Of a stretch of DNA of 64,000 nt, positions 35,331 through 44,869 are shown in pieces. Location of the stretch: the NCBI GenBank assembly GCA_030620095.1, contig JAUTXW010000325.1:1222501-1286500 (forward strand). The letters run 5' to 3'. The notes below the pieces were generated by a model, which made no database searches, was not told where the DNA came from, and saw only the letters and a list, made by a program, of their open reading frames with translations. Both the position numbers and the translations under genes were made by a program. Source of the stretch: Kuschelorhynchus macadamiae. Taxonomy: Eukaryota; Arthropoda; Insecta; Coleoptera; Curculionidae. Position 1 is the stretch's first letter. Each line of letters opens with the position of its first letter.

Positions 35331-36320
35331 CAACTTTTCGGGAGATGTACTAGTTAGTAAGTTCGTGTCAGAATTCTTATGAGCAAGAAAACGTTCCACT
35401 TGATATTTGACGTTTTATCTTAACAATAACATGACATTACTGTTTTGGAACGGTGTAACAAGTTTAACAGTTTCAATTTTTACAAGTTTTTATTTCTTGT
35501 CTGTCTCTCGGTCTGTCTGGGTCAAATTTTCTACAAGGTGAGCCAACGATTAAAAAACGTAAATTTACACTGAATAGGTAAAATTTGGAAGCAAACAGTG
35601 TCTGCTATGGTATATATACGTAATCGTGCACATTTAAAAAATATTTTCAATTATACATAGTGCGTCAAAAAAGTAGACCAATTAAAAGTTTGTAAAAGAA
35701 AGTTTTTTTTTAAAGGGACACTCTGTATTTGACTTGATTTTTAAATTCTACATGAAATCGTAATATTTTTTGTATAACATGTTATATAACTAAAATTGAG
35801 TTTTTTACATATTTGGCTTAGTTATATAGCAACATAACTCTTATTTGTGCAACTTAAAATAAAGTATTTCTCTTCTGCAAATAATAAGCATGGAATAAAA
35901 GATTGTTTTCGTAATATTGAAACTGTCACATACAGATTATCCAAATTTAAATACCCGATTTAAATATCTTTGAACTAAATTATTTCAGTTTTCTTAAATG
36001 TCACCTCCTGTATATTTTTATTTATTTGTATAGAGCAGAAGAAAATCTACAACTTTTATTAAACAAATTATATACCCATCTTTAATAGATTTTCAAATAT
36101 TTTAAAATTTCTGTAATTTCACGTAATTTAGAAAATTGTAGATCAAAGTACCCATAGTAGCTGTCAGTACAACAAAAGTATTTCATACGAAAATAAAAGT
36201 TACGATTTAAAATTAATCCAAAAAAAGTTAGATAATAAAACAAAATACACATATTAATTGCAAATAATCAAAACGATTTTAGAAAGAGAAAATTAGTTAT
36301 AAGGGCTACGTATAAGGCAA
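35331..36320. other. No recognisable gene
   Basis: AT-rich. A short CTGTCTGT tract at 35500-35520 recalls family A but lacks its neighbours. Nothing else can be supported. Confidence 0.5.
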
Positions 36321-36330
36321 TAGCGAATAT

Positions 36331-36690
36331 CTTGGCTGTATGGACCTGACAAAAGCATTTGACCGGGTCAATCACAAAATGCTTTCTAGGAAATTAGAAA
36401 TTCGAAATCAGAGGAAATACTCTTGAATTAATCAGATCTTATTTGCAAAATCGGATGCAACAAGTAATCAAGAATGGCAGATCAATTGCATCCCTAAAGT
36501 CCGCGTTGAAAGGGGAGAACGAAGTATTTTAAGAAAATCTTGTATACATACAAGCTCTATGACAACTGGTTAAAACTCGGTTCTTTGTGCTCATGACACC
36601 ACATTGATTTTTACTGAGGATGACTCTCATGCAAGCAAGGTGTAGGTGTAGCTTGTGACATTCTCGACAGGTTTTATATCTAATGTAATG
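36331..36690 (+). pseudogene. Non-LTR retrotransposon reverse-transcriptase relic
   Basis: MDLTKAFDRVNHKMLSRKLE (from 36340) is the reverse-transcriptase motif A block with its catalytic Asp. After a one-base shift, ELIRSYLQNRMQQV continues the domain. The expected VPQGSVLGPLLF block is deleted or unrecognisable. CAHDTTLIFTEDDS at about 36586 is the motif C box with the first Asp of ADD replaced by His. Stops and deletions remove activity. The clade is Jockey/CR1-like on motif style. A TAATGTAATGTAAT run near 36680 may be its 3' tail. Confidence 0.7.
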
Positions 36691-37689
36691 TAATCTGTTG
36701 TGTTGAAAGTGTAAGAAAGAACATCCAGTTTTAGAACTCAGTTTGTACCTGCTAAAATATTTTTTTCCTCTTTTATATATAATTGTGTTGTATTTTTTAT
36801 TCTATTACTGCTTTTGTAAATACTGTTAAGTCATATTATTTATAGCAACTAACAACCTTCCATGCCGTTTGGTTTTTTTTTGGAATAAATAAACAGTTAT
36901 CTTTCTTTGTATTGAATGAGTAGGTACTGTCTGAAAAGCAGTTTAGTTAATTGGAAAACATGAGATTACAGGTCTCTTTAGTCCCTCGTCACATACACTT
37001 TGTGTTTTGTATATATTTTTTGTTTTGTATAATTTTATGATCTGATAATCTGATATGGTAATAAAACGTAATATTTTGCTGGTCCACGGATGCTGTAGGA
37101 TGATATTTCCTGATCCATAATGACCAAGTTCGAAAACCTCTGCAATAGCAGTAATAGCAAAGAATTTTCCAAAACAACACCGTAATCTTTATAAAACCTA
37201 AAAACATAATCTCATTTTACCACTCTCAAAACTAATTAACTAAAGCATTTTACAAAGCTCCCATCAATAGCTGATGTTATATAGTAAAATAACATCGTGC
37301 TTATTTTTAACAGATTTAAATACACTTACGTATTTTTTTTAAGTCTTTTGCTAACATCTGCTAACTTTAAATCGACTCCTTCCAGAAAATAGCATACAAA
37401 TTCTACCACACAAAAGCCATCCAACACTGATGTGAAAAATCTTGAAGACTCGAGCTGACTTTAGTAATGGCTATGTGTTTCCGATTTAGCAGATGTGTAA
37501 GATAAGTATTATAGCCACAGTCAAAAAATTGGTAAATGAAAAACAGCCAAAATTGTGAGATTTCTAGTTTAATTCCACTTCAAAAACACATGTTAACACA
37601 TTTTTGAAACACGTTTTTAAACAATTATTTAATATTGAAATTGAAAAGTAATATTCAGACTTTCATATTCATAACGAAATATCAAGGGC
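36691..37689. other. No recognisable gene
   Basis: The first 200 bases, to GGAATAAATAAACAG at 36880, could be 3' UTR of the LINE relic. A 72-codon minus frame at 36989-37207 has no motif. Confidence 0.45.
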
Positions 37690-38035
37690 CACCTGGCGGT
37701 AGACGATGAAAATACAGCCCAAATTGCGCGTTCGTAAAACTACACCCTAAATCTTAAAAAGAACTCTACGCCCCAGATGAAATCTCATGTAAAGGAATTT
37801 AACAGAGGATGGTGATCAATTCGATTCGCTGCCAGCTCCGCCACCTATCAGCGGGTAGTCGAAGTAAATTTGGGGTGCTAGAGGCCCAAAATTAAATTGA
37901 ATAGGGCGCATATTTAATGAGGACGTTTTATCGATCGGCCTGTAGAGATTTTCTCCGCGGTTCGAATAGCGGCTATATCGATAAAAGGGATGTTAAGATG
38001 TCTCGACCCTGGAAGAATAAGGAATGCATATAAGT
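37690..38035. promoter_or_regulatory. Higher-GC block with TATCGATA, possible regulatory DNA
   Basis: More complex and GC-richer than its flanks. TTTTATCGAT (37926-37935) and ATCGATAAAA (37977-37986) are an inverted pair, and TATCGATA (37976-37983) equals the DREF-type site known from insect promoters. No TATA or initiator in a convincing arrangement. Speculative. Confidence 0.25.
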
Positions 38036-38859
38036 CCATCCACCATTTCATATGTATTTGGTCATGGTAGACAAATGTTTCGTACCAAAATACGTTTTTG
38101 TCAACAATTTTCGACCTATTTTGATGGAATTATTATAGTTAACATGTCGTTTTTATTCTATAATGCCTAACCTTTTTTCCAAAACTGTTTTACCCTGTAA
38201 TTTCATTTTTTTAAAATCCACAATGGGGCCATTCTCGGATAATTTTTGGGCATATTAGTTGTCATTGAAAAAACTGAGATCCAATGAATATCAAGAAAAA
38301 CTTGATACAAATCAGGGTAATACATTCAAAATTGTGTTTGTAATATATCAAAAGGAGGAAACCAAAGAATCGTTTTGAAACGAAGTGTCAAAATTGACAG
38401 GTTAAAAAATGTACTTTTTTATGCCGCTCACTTTGGTCGTTTCTTCTCTAAGTGAGTTTCAGAATCTTGATAGATCTAATTAATCTGTTTTTTATACACG
38501 CCCTATTTTCGATTTTATTATATAAAACCAGAATTTAACTTACCTAATGCTAGCAAATTTGTGAAATACCAGGGTTCCGTCTTACCTAGAATAGAAAAAA
38601 AAAGTAAAAAATTGAATTTTAAAATATATGAAAATTCCGCCATAATCTAACCAATACTGATAAACAAAACACATATTTTTTACGTAATTGGCGTTTACAA
38701 AAACTATTACGAATACAGATGACGTTGTGTATTTTTTGTTTATTAAAATCTATGGACTTTCTGTTATAAAATTTAAATAATCTTTATTATAACTTCTTTT
38801 TTCAAAAACCAACAACAAGGTTTTTTAACAATGGGAAAGTTATTTCCGTCGGGGTTTAC

Positions 38860-39657
38860 CTTTTTTGAAAAGGTTAAGCGTTATGGAAATTTAAAGTTAT
38901 GAAAACATTATAGTTTTTGAAGGAAAGTTTTATTTCCCTAGGCCCACTCTATATAATCAAAAAAATAAAAAAGTAACGTTTATCATTAACGGCTTTAAAA
39001 TAAAATAAAATATTTTCGTTTTTTAGGAGATGTTTTATATCTCCAGCGTTCTGTAGAGCGGGAAAATGTAATTATATACAAAAAAAAAAAAATTTGGCGT
39101 GTTTTACGTGCGTTTTTCAATACATTGTATTGACACTTTTTTAAATATACTTATTTTGAAAACGTTAATGTTTTTGTGTCAAAAACTTACCGCATGAACA
39201 AAAAATAGGATGAATGGTGCGTGTTTGCCTGCTTAAAAGAAAGTTACTAATTTATTTTTGTTTTTAAGGGGCTAGAGTATAAGCACATAAATAAAAAAAT
39301 GGCTTTTATATGCAAAAAATAAGATAAATTTGACGTGATTCGCCGTCTCTTAAAATATTGAAATAAAAAATGTTTTAGTTATAAAGATACTATTTCATCT
39401 CCCCTAGAGCTACCTTGTATCGTAAAAAACATCACTGTGTTTAAATAGAGATGAAAGAACTTTGACATGTTTCACCGTTTTCTAAGAAAGCTAACCGTTT
39501 TTAAATAAAAAATATTTTAATTTTTAAGAGACTGTTACATCCTCCAATAGCCCACTTCTTTAGTTATTATCTTTATACACAACAGGATTTACGCAATTTC
39601 ACGTAATTTACAGTTCAAAGTTAAAAGAATTTTCGTTTTTAGAATGTTGCTTCATCC
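38860..39657 (+). repeat. Degenerate tandem array (family G), left part
   Basis: Five or six units of roughly 140-170 bp share TTTTCGTTTTTxAGxxxxTG, TTTCATCTCCxCTAGAGC, TACCxTGTATCG and ATTTGACxTGTTTCACCGT (best near 39016, 39270, 39375, 39515 and 39630). The array resumes after the hAT insertion at 42140-42240. Units are strongly diverged. Confidence 0.6.
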
Positions 39658-39665
39658 CTCTAGAG
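39658..39665. repeat. 8-bp target duplication, left copy
   Basis: CTCTAGAG precedes the hAT element and is repeated exactly at 42132-42139. It fits the nTnnnnAn preference of hAT insertions. Confidence 0.95.
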
Positions 39666-39867
39666 CAGGGGTGCTCAAACGGTCGATCGCGAGTGCGTTT
39701 TGAGTAGATCTCGAGAAGAAATTTTTTTTTAATAAGTAGGTACTTAACTAAACTACAAAAACGTATTACGTAATAAAATAACACTCTGCCAGCGGCAAAA
39801 GGCGGCTTTATCAAAGGAACGCGCGGTACTTGTCAAAGAAAAGCCGCGTTTTTTATTCTTGCCGCTT

Positions 39868-39961
39868 TTCTAGAAATTTCGGGCGGCGCGTTTGACGGGA
39901 ACATTCGAGACTTTCGTTCAAGCCGATATAAATGTTGCGCCTGCAGGAATTGGAGTCATTC
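39868..39961 (+). promoter_or_regulatory. hAT promoter with heat-shock-element-like motifs, TATA and initiator
   Basis: TTCtaGAAatTTC (39868-39880) is an exact three-unit heat-shock element. GAAcaTTCgaGAc (39899-39911) has two exact units and one partial. TATAAA (39927-39932) lies 31 bp before the A of an arthropod initiator TCATTC (39956-39961). The implied leader is about 52 nt to the ATG at 40010, which has a good context (ACAAAATG). The arrangement matches heat-inducible insect promoters in spacing. Function is inferred. Confidence 0.6.
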
Positions 39962-40009
39962 TGAAGGCAATACTACGTCGATACAAAGTTTATTATTAAA
40001 TAGTACAAA

Positions 40010-41818
40010 ATGAGTGCAGCGAAGAAATCTAAAACGTATCATTTTAATAACGATTGGGAGGAAGAATTTTTGTTTTTTATGGTGAAGGATAAGTGCATTT
40101 GTCTTATTTGTCGTGCGTCAGTTGCAATACCTAAGTGTGGTAACTTAGAGAGGCATCATAAAACGGTTCATAAAAACTATGAAAAGGATTTTCCGCCACA
40201 GAGTGAATTAAGAAAACGAAAAGTACGTGATTTGATATCTTGTTTGAAAAAAGAACAAACCATGTGCACAGCCAAATAATCAAAAGCTGCTACGATCGCG
40301 TCATTTAAAATATCTCATATATTGGCGAAACACAAGAAACCATTCGAAGATGGATCGGTTGTGAAGGAAGCATTTATTGAAGCGGGTGAGACATTATTTG
40401 GAGATTTTAAAAATAAAACAGAAATCATGTCTGCTATTAGAGAACTTCAGTTATCTCGTCCGACTGTCACAAGGCGTATTGAAGTCATGAGTCAGGACAT
40501 GGCAGATAAACTAAAAAATGATATCATGGAATGTACATACTTACAGTTCGACGAATCCACCGATATGACAGACACTGCCCAGCTGTGTATTTTTATTCGG
40601 ATGGTATTCAATGATATGTTGGCTAAGGAAGAATTTTTGACAATCATTCCTCTGAAGGGGAAGACCCGGGGCGAAAACATATATGTCGTTTTCTTCAATT
40701 TTGTAAAAAACTACAAGCTACCAATATATAAATTAGTGTGCATTACAACCGATGGAGCACCAGCAATGACTGGAAACAAAAACGATTTTGTGGCATAATG
40801 AAGATTTCCCTTCATTTTTTTCAATCCATTGCATTATACATCAACAAGTTTTGTGTTCAAAAGTTTTAAACACGGAGGAAATTATAGGCATTGCAACAAA
40901 AATTGTGAATTCCATCCGTGCACGTAGCTTGCAACGGCGGCTCTTTAAGTTGCAGTTGGAAGATAGGGAGTCAGCTGAACACACTGATTTAGTTCTTCTC
41001 ACGGACGTCAGGTGGTTGAGTCGCAGAAAATTCCTAGAAAGGTTTCAAGAATTATTGCCCGAAATAACAGCTTTTCTAGACGAAAGAGGTGATGACACTC
41101 AGATGTTGAAAAACAAAAAATGGCTGACTGATTTGGCATTTTTGACTGACATCACAATGCACTTAAACACCACTAACTTGGAGCTTCAAGTTAAAGGAAA
41201 AACTGTTATTGAGATGATTACCGCAGTAAACGCATTCAAAAGTAAATTGCAACTTATGATAGATCAACTGAAAAGAAAGAATCTGAAACTTTTCCGTCTT
41301 TGAAAGCAAGGATTCCTCAGTTGAATTATGATACGTATGAGGCTGAATTATCAAATATTTTGGGACAATTCGAAATGCGTTTTTAAGATTGTAGTAAAAT
41401 GGCAAATGTAGCATCATTTATGAGTTATCCTTTTTCATGTAAAAACATTGAGGAATTAGCTACTGAAATAGTAAGTCAGTTTAATATGAACTCATGTTCT
41501 GTTGAAAATGAGTTGGTGCAGATTATATCAGATATACATCTCAAAGCTACAGCATCTGATACAAATTTCTGGTGTTTTATATCTGAAGATAAATATCCGA
41601 ATCTAAGGCAAATCGCCCTTCAACTGACAGCAATGTTTGGGTCAACTTACTTGTGCCAGTCGGCATTTTCTGAAATGAAGATAATTAAGTCAAAATATCG
41701 CAATCGACAAACTGATGATCATATGTCATCATTAGCACTCAGTGGTTACGTACCATCTTATGAAAAGTATGCTAAGGACATGCAGTGCCACGTTTCAACA
41801 TCCAAAGTCACTCCTTAG
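40010..41818 (+). pseudogene. hAT transposase, GTF2IRD2/ZBED/FAM200-like, four lesions
   Basis: The frame spans 603 codons, the usual length for this hAT branch. Order: BED-type zinc finger (CICLIC...NLERHHKTVH, residues about 31-54); catalytic core with YLQFDESTDMTDTAQL (first Asp region), ITTDGAPAMTG and FSIHCIIHQQ; RSLQRRLF and DVRWLSRRKFLERF; and the C-terminal hATC dimerisation part, LCQSAFSEMKIIKSKYRNRQ. Lesions: in-frame TAA at 40277-40279, a frameshift near 40785-40796, a compensating shift near 41268-41280, and TAA at 41384-41386. All other motifs read through, so the decay is recent on the scale of the other relics here. The enzyme would have cut and pasted its own element in the nucleus. 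The copy is not expected to be active. Confidence 0.92.
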
Positions 41819-41994
41819 TTAAGTTTAACACCACATGTTTTGTAACAACCAATAAACTCGCAATTTTGAATAACTAAGAGTTTTTTCATTGATATTGTAG
41901 AGAAGAACCTAACTAAACCTAACTCAAACCTTGACTAAAATAATGTATATTGTGCGGAAAGCTAATATCTATATATGCTACAGTACACCCTACC

Positions 41995-42021
41995 TAGGTA
42001 GGTAGGTAGGTAGGTAGGTAG
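41995..42021. repeat. GTAG tetranucleotide microsatellite
   Basis: About six to seven GTAG/TAGG units inside the right end of the hAT element. Confidence 0.95.
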
Positions 42022-42131
42022 AGTGTAGAGCAACCCTGCATCACACATACTTGCAGCCTCTCAGAGGCGATCGTAAGTAGTCTAAAAATATTGAGGTAGA
42101 TCGCCAGCAGTTCAAGTTTGAGCACCCCCTG

Positions 42132-42139
42132 CTCTAGAG
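42132..42139. repeat. 8-bp target duplication, right copy
   Basis: CTCTAGAG, identical to 39658-39665. The following CTACCCTGTCGAATGAATAA resumes the family G unit. Confidence 0.95.
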
Positions 42140-42840
42140 CTACCCTGTCGAATGAATAAAAAAAAGTTTTATAAACACAGATAAAATAAAAATTGACTCT
42201 TACTTACTCAGGGGATTTTACGTGTTTATGTATTATCGGCTATGTAGGTATATGTTTTTAAATATATCCCAACAAACGTTTTGTATTGTAATTTTCTATC
42301 TAAGGGTGCAGATTCCAAATACATAAATGCAAATTACTTAATTTATTCACTCGTTTATCGATAACCCATTAATTTGACGTCTGATTGCCATAATCAAGAT
42401 GGCGTAATAACCTTTCAGTTCATAACGAAACTTACACCTCTTTGTTTCCACGCAGATGTCAAAAATGTAACGAGCCTAACCATACACTAATTACTACTAA
42501 TTGACTAAGATTGACAGCCGTAATTGCAGTTCGACCATCAAGAAAAATGGTAGACAAAAAATGTTCTGCGTAAAGACTTGGGACATTTTAATTTGACCTA
42601 ATAGAGTGATTATATCATTAAGTATAATTTTGTGTGCATACTTTTATATATGATTATGCCAAGTTTACATAAAACAGTGGTAATTTATTTATTTCAGTTA
42701 GCCCACCGGCACTTCCAATTTGCATGGACAGGATAACTTGAATGCTTACGGTTATTTGCAACTTAATTAGCTACGATAAAAAAATTGCAGCTAGTCTTAC
42801 GTAGCAATATACCACCATTGGTAGTTTTTTAGTGGGCTAG
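42140..42840. other. End of tandem array, then unassigned DNA
   Basis: 42140-42240 completes the interrupted family G unit. From 42240 on I find no gene. AGCCCAC (42702) and GTGGGCT (42832) are an inverted pair about 130 bp apart, too short to call an element. Confidence 0.45.
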
Positions 42841-43458
42841 TGTTGGTCGGCAAGTAGACACGACTAGTGATGGGTTTTAATTGTGCTAGATCGGTGTTAA
42901 AATTATGTGGCATCAATCTCCATTTGAACCTAGAAAGCTTCTGAACACCCTAGTTAGTTGAGCCCAGCAATATTGACAACAGCCAACTGGATGGGGGATC
43001 CAAAAGAGATTTCTCACCAGAAAATAACACGTAACTAATTCACCAATTCAATCTTTTACAATACAAGGTATTACATTCGACCGAACATACAACGAATCTC
43101 GCTCCTCAAAACGTTTAAGATTTGTGTTTTAACACGCTTCTATTGCACTACAGTTCAGTTCCTAATGATCTGGCTTTGTACCCCTAGTATGGAGCAATGC
43201 CTTGCCCTTCTGCTAGCCGAACCTGTCTCATTTAGACTTCTTCGAACTCTACGAGCCGAAATGATCACGATTCGAAGCACTCAGCTTCTAATTTGCCTAT
43301 ATAGCTACATGCCACTTCTAAGGAACCGTGGATCTCTTTATTAGTTGATTTTTTGTTAATATACGGATTTCTTCCTTCAATAACTTGGCGTAGTTTTCTG
43401 AATAAAAACTTATTTATTACACTGACCCACTGTCATTGTCACACTATGTTCATCAACA
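42841..43458 (+). mobile_element. Possible solo LTR, weak
   Basis: Starts TGTTGG and ends CAACA, with a TATA-like CTATATAGC near 43297 and AATAAA near 43402 in the order expected of an LTR. The block is more complex than its flanks. I see no 5-bp target duplication (GCTAG versus AATAA), no primer site and no second copy, so the call is tentative. Confidence 0.2.
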
Positions 43459-43892
43459 AATAAGATAACTACTTATACTGCTGCCCGTTGAAAGTACAGT
43501 TCAATTTTAAAACCAAATTAATTAAAAAGACCTTTTTGTTAAATACAAAAACTGTCAAACAATTGTAATGATTTATGAGCTCAGGAATCCTAAGCCAATG
43601 TTTCCCAAGTCCAAAAATAAAAATGTCAACGCCTACTACATATCGGGTGGGAAAACGTAAGCCCGCCCCACAAATCGTTTTATTAACGCTTTTTTAATCA
43701 AAACAACAATATGCATGTAGATTTTGAAAGTTTTATGTTTAAAAATAATGCAAGTATATTCTATAGAACTTTTAAAAATGTATTTATTTATTATTATTAT
43801 AAAAACACGGACTACGGAAATGTAATATTCCAAATGGTAAGTTTGAACGGCTAAATAAAATAAATAACGAGACGGGAATGCGGTGGGAAAGA

Positions 43893-44125
43893 CACGGCCA
43901 CCCTCCCTACAGCCCAGATTTGTCCGCCTGTGACTATTTTCGTTTGGGCTAATGAAAGAATCGCTTGGAGGACAATGATTCGAAAACAATAAAAACGTCG
44001 AGAAGCGTGTGTGCAATTGACTCACGATGCACCATCAAACATTTTTTGGACAAAGAATGTTCAAGCTTCCAAATCGCTGGCAAAACTGTAATGAGCGTGA
44101 AACAGGCTATGCAGAGAAAAACTGA
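43893..44125 (+). pseudogene. Mariner (DD34D) transposase C-terminal relic
   Basis: HGHPPYSPDLSACDYFRLG (43893-43949) is the conserved HxPYSPDLxPxDYxLF block, with the final catalytic Asp in SPD. It runs into a stop at 43950. After frame changes, FKLPNRWQNCNE (44060-44095) and RETGYAEKN* (stop 44123-44125) correspond to the family's C-terminal KLPxRWxKCI...GxYxEK. The N-terminal two thirds are missing upstream. It is distinct from the mariner-type copy at 19.5-20.5 kb. Confidence 0.8.
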
Positions 44126-44499
44126 GGGTGTACTTCTGTTAATTTTCAAATCATTCATTCCACACCAGCTGACAGTCAACGACAGATTGTAGCAATTTTG
44201 AATCTAAGTAAGTTGTTGAATAGAACAATAGAACGTGAGATCATCAGATCAAAAATTTCATTAGAGGCTGCTCCACACAAAGTAACACACTGGCATCTAT
44301 TGATGACGTACGACGTGATCCATCTCAGGTAGCTGCCCGAAATGCCAATTAAAAGGCGCTTTTTTAACAGAAGCCTTGGACAAGTCGGTGTAGATAAAGT
44401 CGACTCGTTGTTCTTCCTCCACAAGAAGTGTTTAGATAATTCTAGAAGACGATGAGATTTGTAGCAGTAGAGCGAGCCTTTTTAGAAACCCTGCTGTTC

Positions 44500-44861
44500 T
44501 GATATTATATAGTTTTGGATGTGTTCGTGTATCGTTCACGATGATGGCTTCAAAAATTCTTGGAAATGCACAAAACAACTAGATCACGACAGTTTTAAAT
44601 TAGCATCAAATTTACCTCCAGACTTAAAAACAGGTATCAAATGAGAGAATTTCCAAACCGACAGATTTGTGGAACAATATGCGGAGAGGTTCGGCTAGTG
44701 CTTCTACGTAGTTTTTTAATAATGATAGAGGAATGCCATGAAGACCGGACTTTTTTTGAAGTCTCCAGGTTCTTGATTTTACGCCTAATATCATCGCCGG
44801 TGAATTGATGAATAGATAAGGTGCTGGCGAATTCAACAGGAAAAAGAGTTGTTAAATCCAT
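44500..44861 (-). pseudogene. Non-LTR retrotransposon reverse-transcriptase N-terminal relic
   Basis: On the minus strand, FTGDDIRRKIKNLETSKK then, one frame over, GLHGIPLSLLKNYVEALAEP and LRILFHKS read as the KKSPGPDGIPxxLLKN...L..PL..LFN.S start of a Jockey/CR1-like reverse transcriptase. Continuing to about 44500, VFKSGGKFDANL and FVHFQEFLKPS fit IFKSGDKxDVxNYRPI...IPKIFE, with stops. The catalytic boxes are not included. Only this fragment is left. Confidence 0.7.
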
Positions 44862-44869
44862 GTGATTTT

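Larger units (their letters stand above)
39666..42131 (+). mobile_element. Full-length hAT element (Charlie-like)
   Basis: Ends CAGGGGTGCTCAAAC and, at the right, GTTTGAGCACCCCCTG reversed give near-identical inverted ends of about 15 bp. A perfect CTCTAGAG duplication flanks it. Length 2466 bp. It holds a promoter (39868-39961), a 603-codon broken transposase frame (40010-41818) and a short GTAG microsatellite near the right end. It sits in a unit of the family G tandem array; another unit shows the empty CTCCCCTAGAGCTACC sequence. Confidence 0.95.

Noticed and set aside
40492..40698. 68-codon minus-strand frame
   Set aside because: Antisense shadow of the hAT transposase frame.
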